Below the pieces are notes generated by a model. It saw nothing but the letters and a program-made list of their open reading frames with translations, ran no database searches and had not been told where the DNA came from. From positions 340,540 to 404,539 of the forward strand of contig NZ_AGQV01000010.1 in the NCBI RefSeq assembly GCF_000234355.1: DNA of 64,000 nucleotides, read 5' to 3'. Within the stretch, counting starts at the first letter, position 1. Each line of letters begins with the position of its first letter. Source of the stretch: Gluconobacter morbifer G707 (GTDB lineage Bacteria; Pseudomonadota; Alphaproteobacteria; Acetobacterales; Acetobacteraceae). Position numbers and translations under genes: made by a program. This document shows positions 63,973 to 64,000 of this stretch, piece after piece.

Positions 63973-64000
63973 AACACGTAAGCCAGAACCGGATTGTTAT

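Overview
The window looks like chromosomal DNA of an acetic acid bacterium (Acetobacteraceae, Alphaproteobacteria). This rests on the style of the TonB receptors, a type II NADH dehydrogenase, a diheme peroxidase, and many decayed IS5-family transposases of the kind common in that group. The genus cannot be fixed from the sequence alone. No rRNA, tRNA or CRISPR array was recognised.

Layout of the first 38 kb. Bases 1-4900 hold an alpha/beta-hydrolase-like protein and a glycosyltransferase between dead insertion sequences. Bases 4900-7460 are an encapsulin operon on the minus strand: a DyP peroxidase ending in an encapsulin targeting peptide, the shell protein and two small genes. Bases 7890-12800 are a TetR gene and an EmrAB-type tripartite exporter. 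Bases 13200-17000 carry a NemR-like regulator, an aldehyde dehydrogenase and an NDH-2-like dehydrogenase. Bases 17300-22760 carry a secreted phosphoesterase translationally coupled to a diheme cytochrome c peroxidase, facing a TonB receptor. Bases 23100-31600 hold stress and redox genes (DUF72, YceI with a decayed cytochrome b561, WrbA, LysR, pirin) and a second, paralogous TonB receptor. Bases 31700-38350 are an IS graveyard around a gamma-glutamyltransferase-like protein and an oleate hydratase.

The most interesting part is 38.5-64 kb. It reads as one locus for eating plant hydroxyproline-rich glycoproteins (extensin or arabinogalactan type). It has a TonB receptor; a Tat-type exported six-hairpin-like protein of unknown activity; a GH127 beta-L-arabinofuranosidase with its Zn-cysteine site intact; a GH35/GH42-like exported hydrolase; two DUF885 metallopeptidases; two M24 Xaa-Pro peptidases; a POT peptide symporter; and an APC permease. 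It also has the complete hydroxyproline route to 2-oxoglutarate: 4-hydroxyproline 2-epimerase, FAD-dependent D-hydroxyproline dehydrogenase, DapA-like deaminase and 2-oxoglutarate semialdehyde dehydrogenase.

A GntR/FCD regulator (44132-44815) sits inside this locus. Seven intergenic copies of a palindrome with consensus ATCGTATACGAT lie in front of its transcription units: 41540, 44014, 50611, 50768, 60626, 60710 and 62231. Each copy has at least one perfect half-site. This matches the known FadR-subfamily operator type, so the 25 kb is probably one regulon. Individual steps are known in other bacteria. The combination of sugar removal, peptide cleavage and hydroxyproline catabolism under one operator in an acetic acid bacterium is the proposed undescribed system, and its substrate is inferred.
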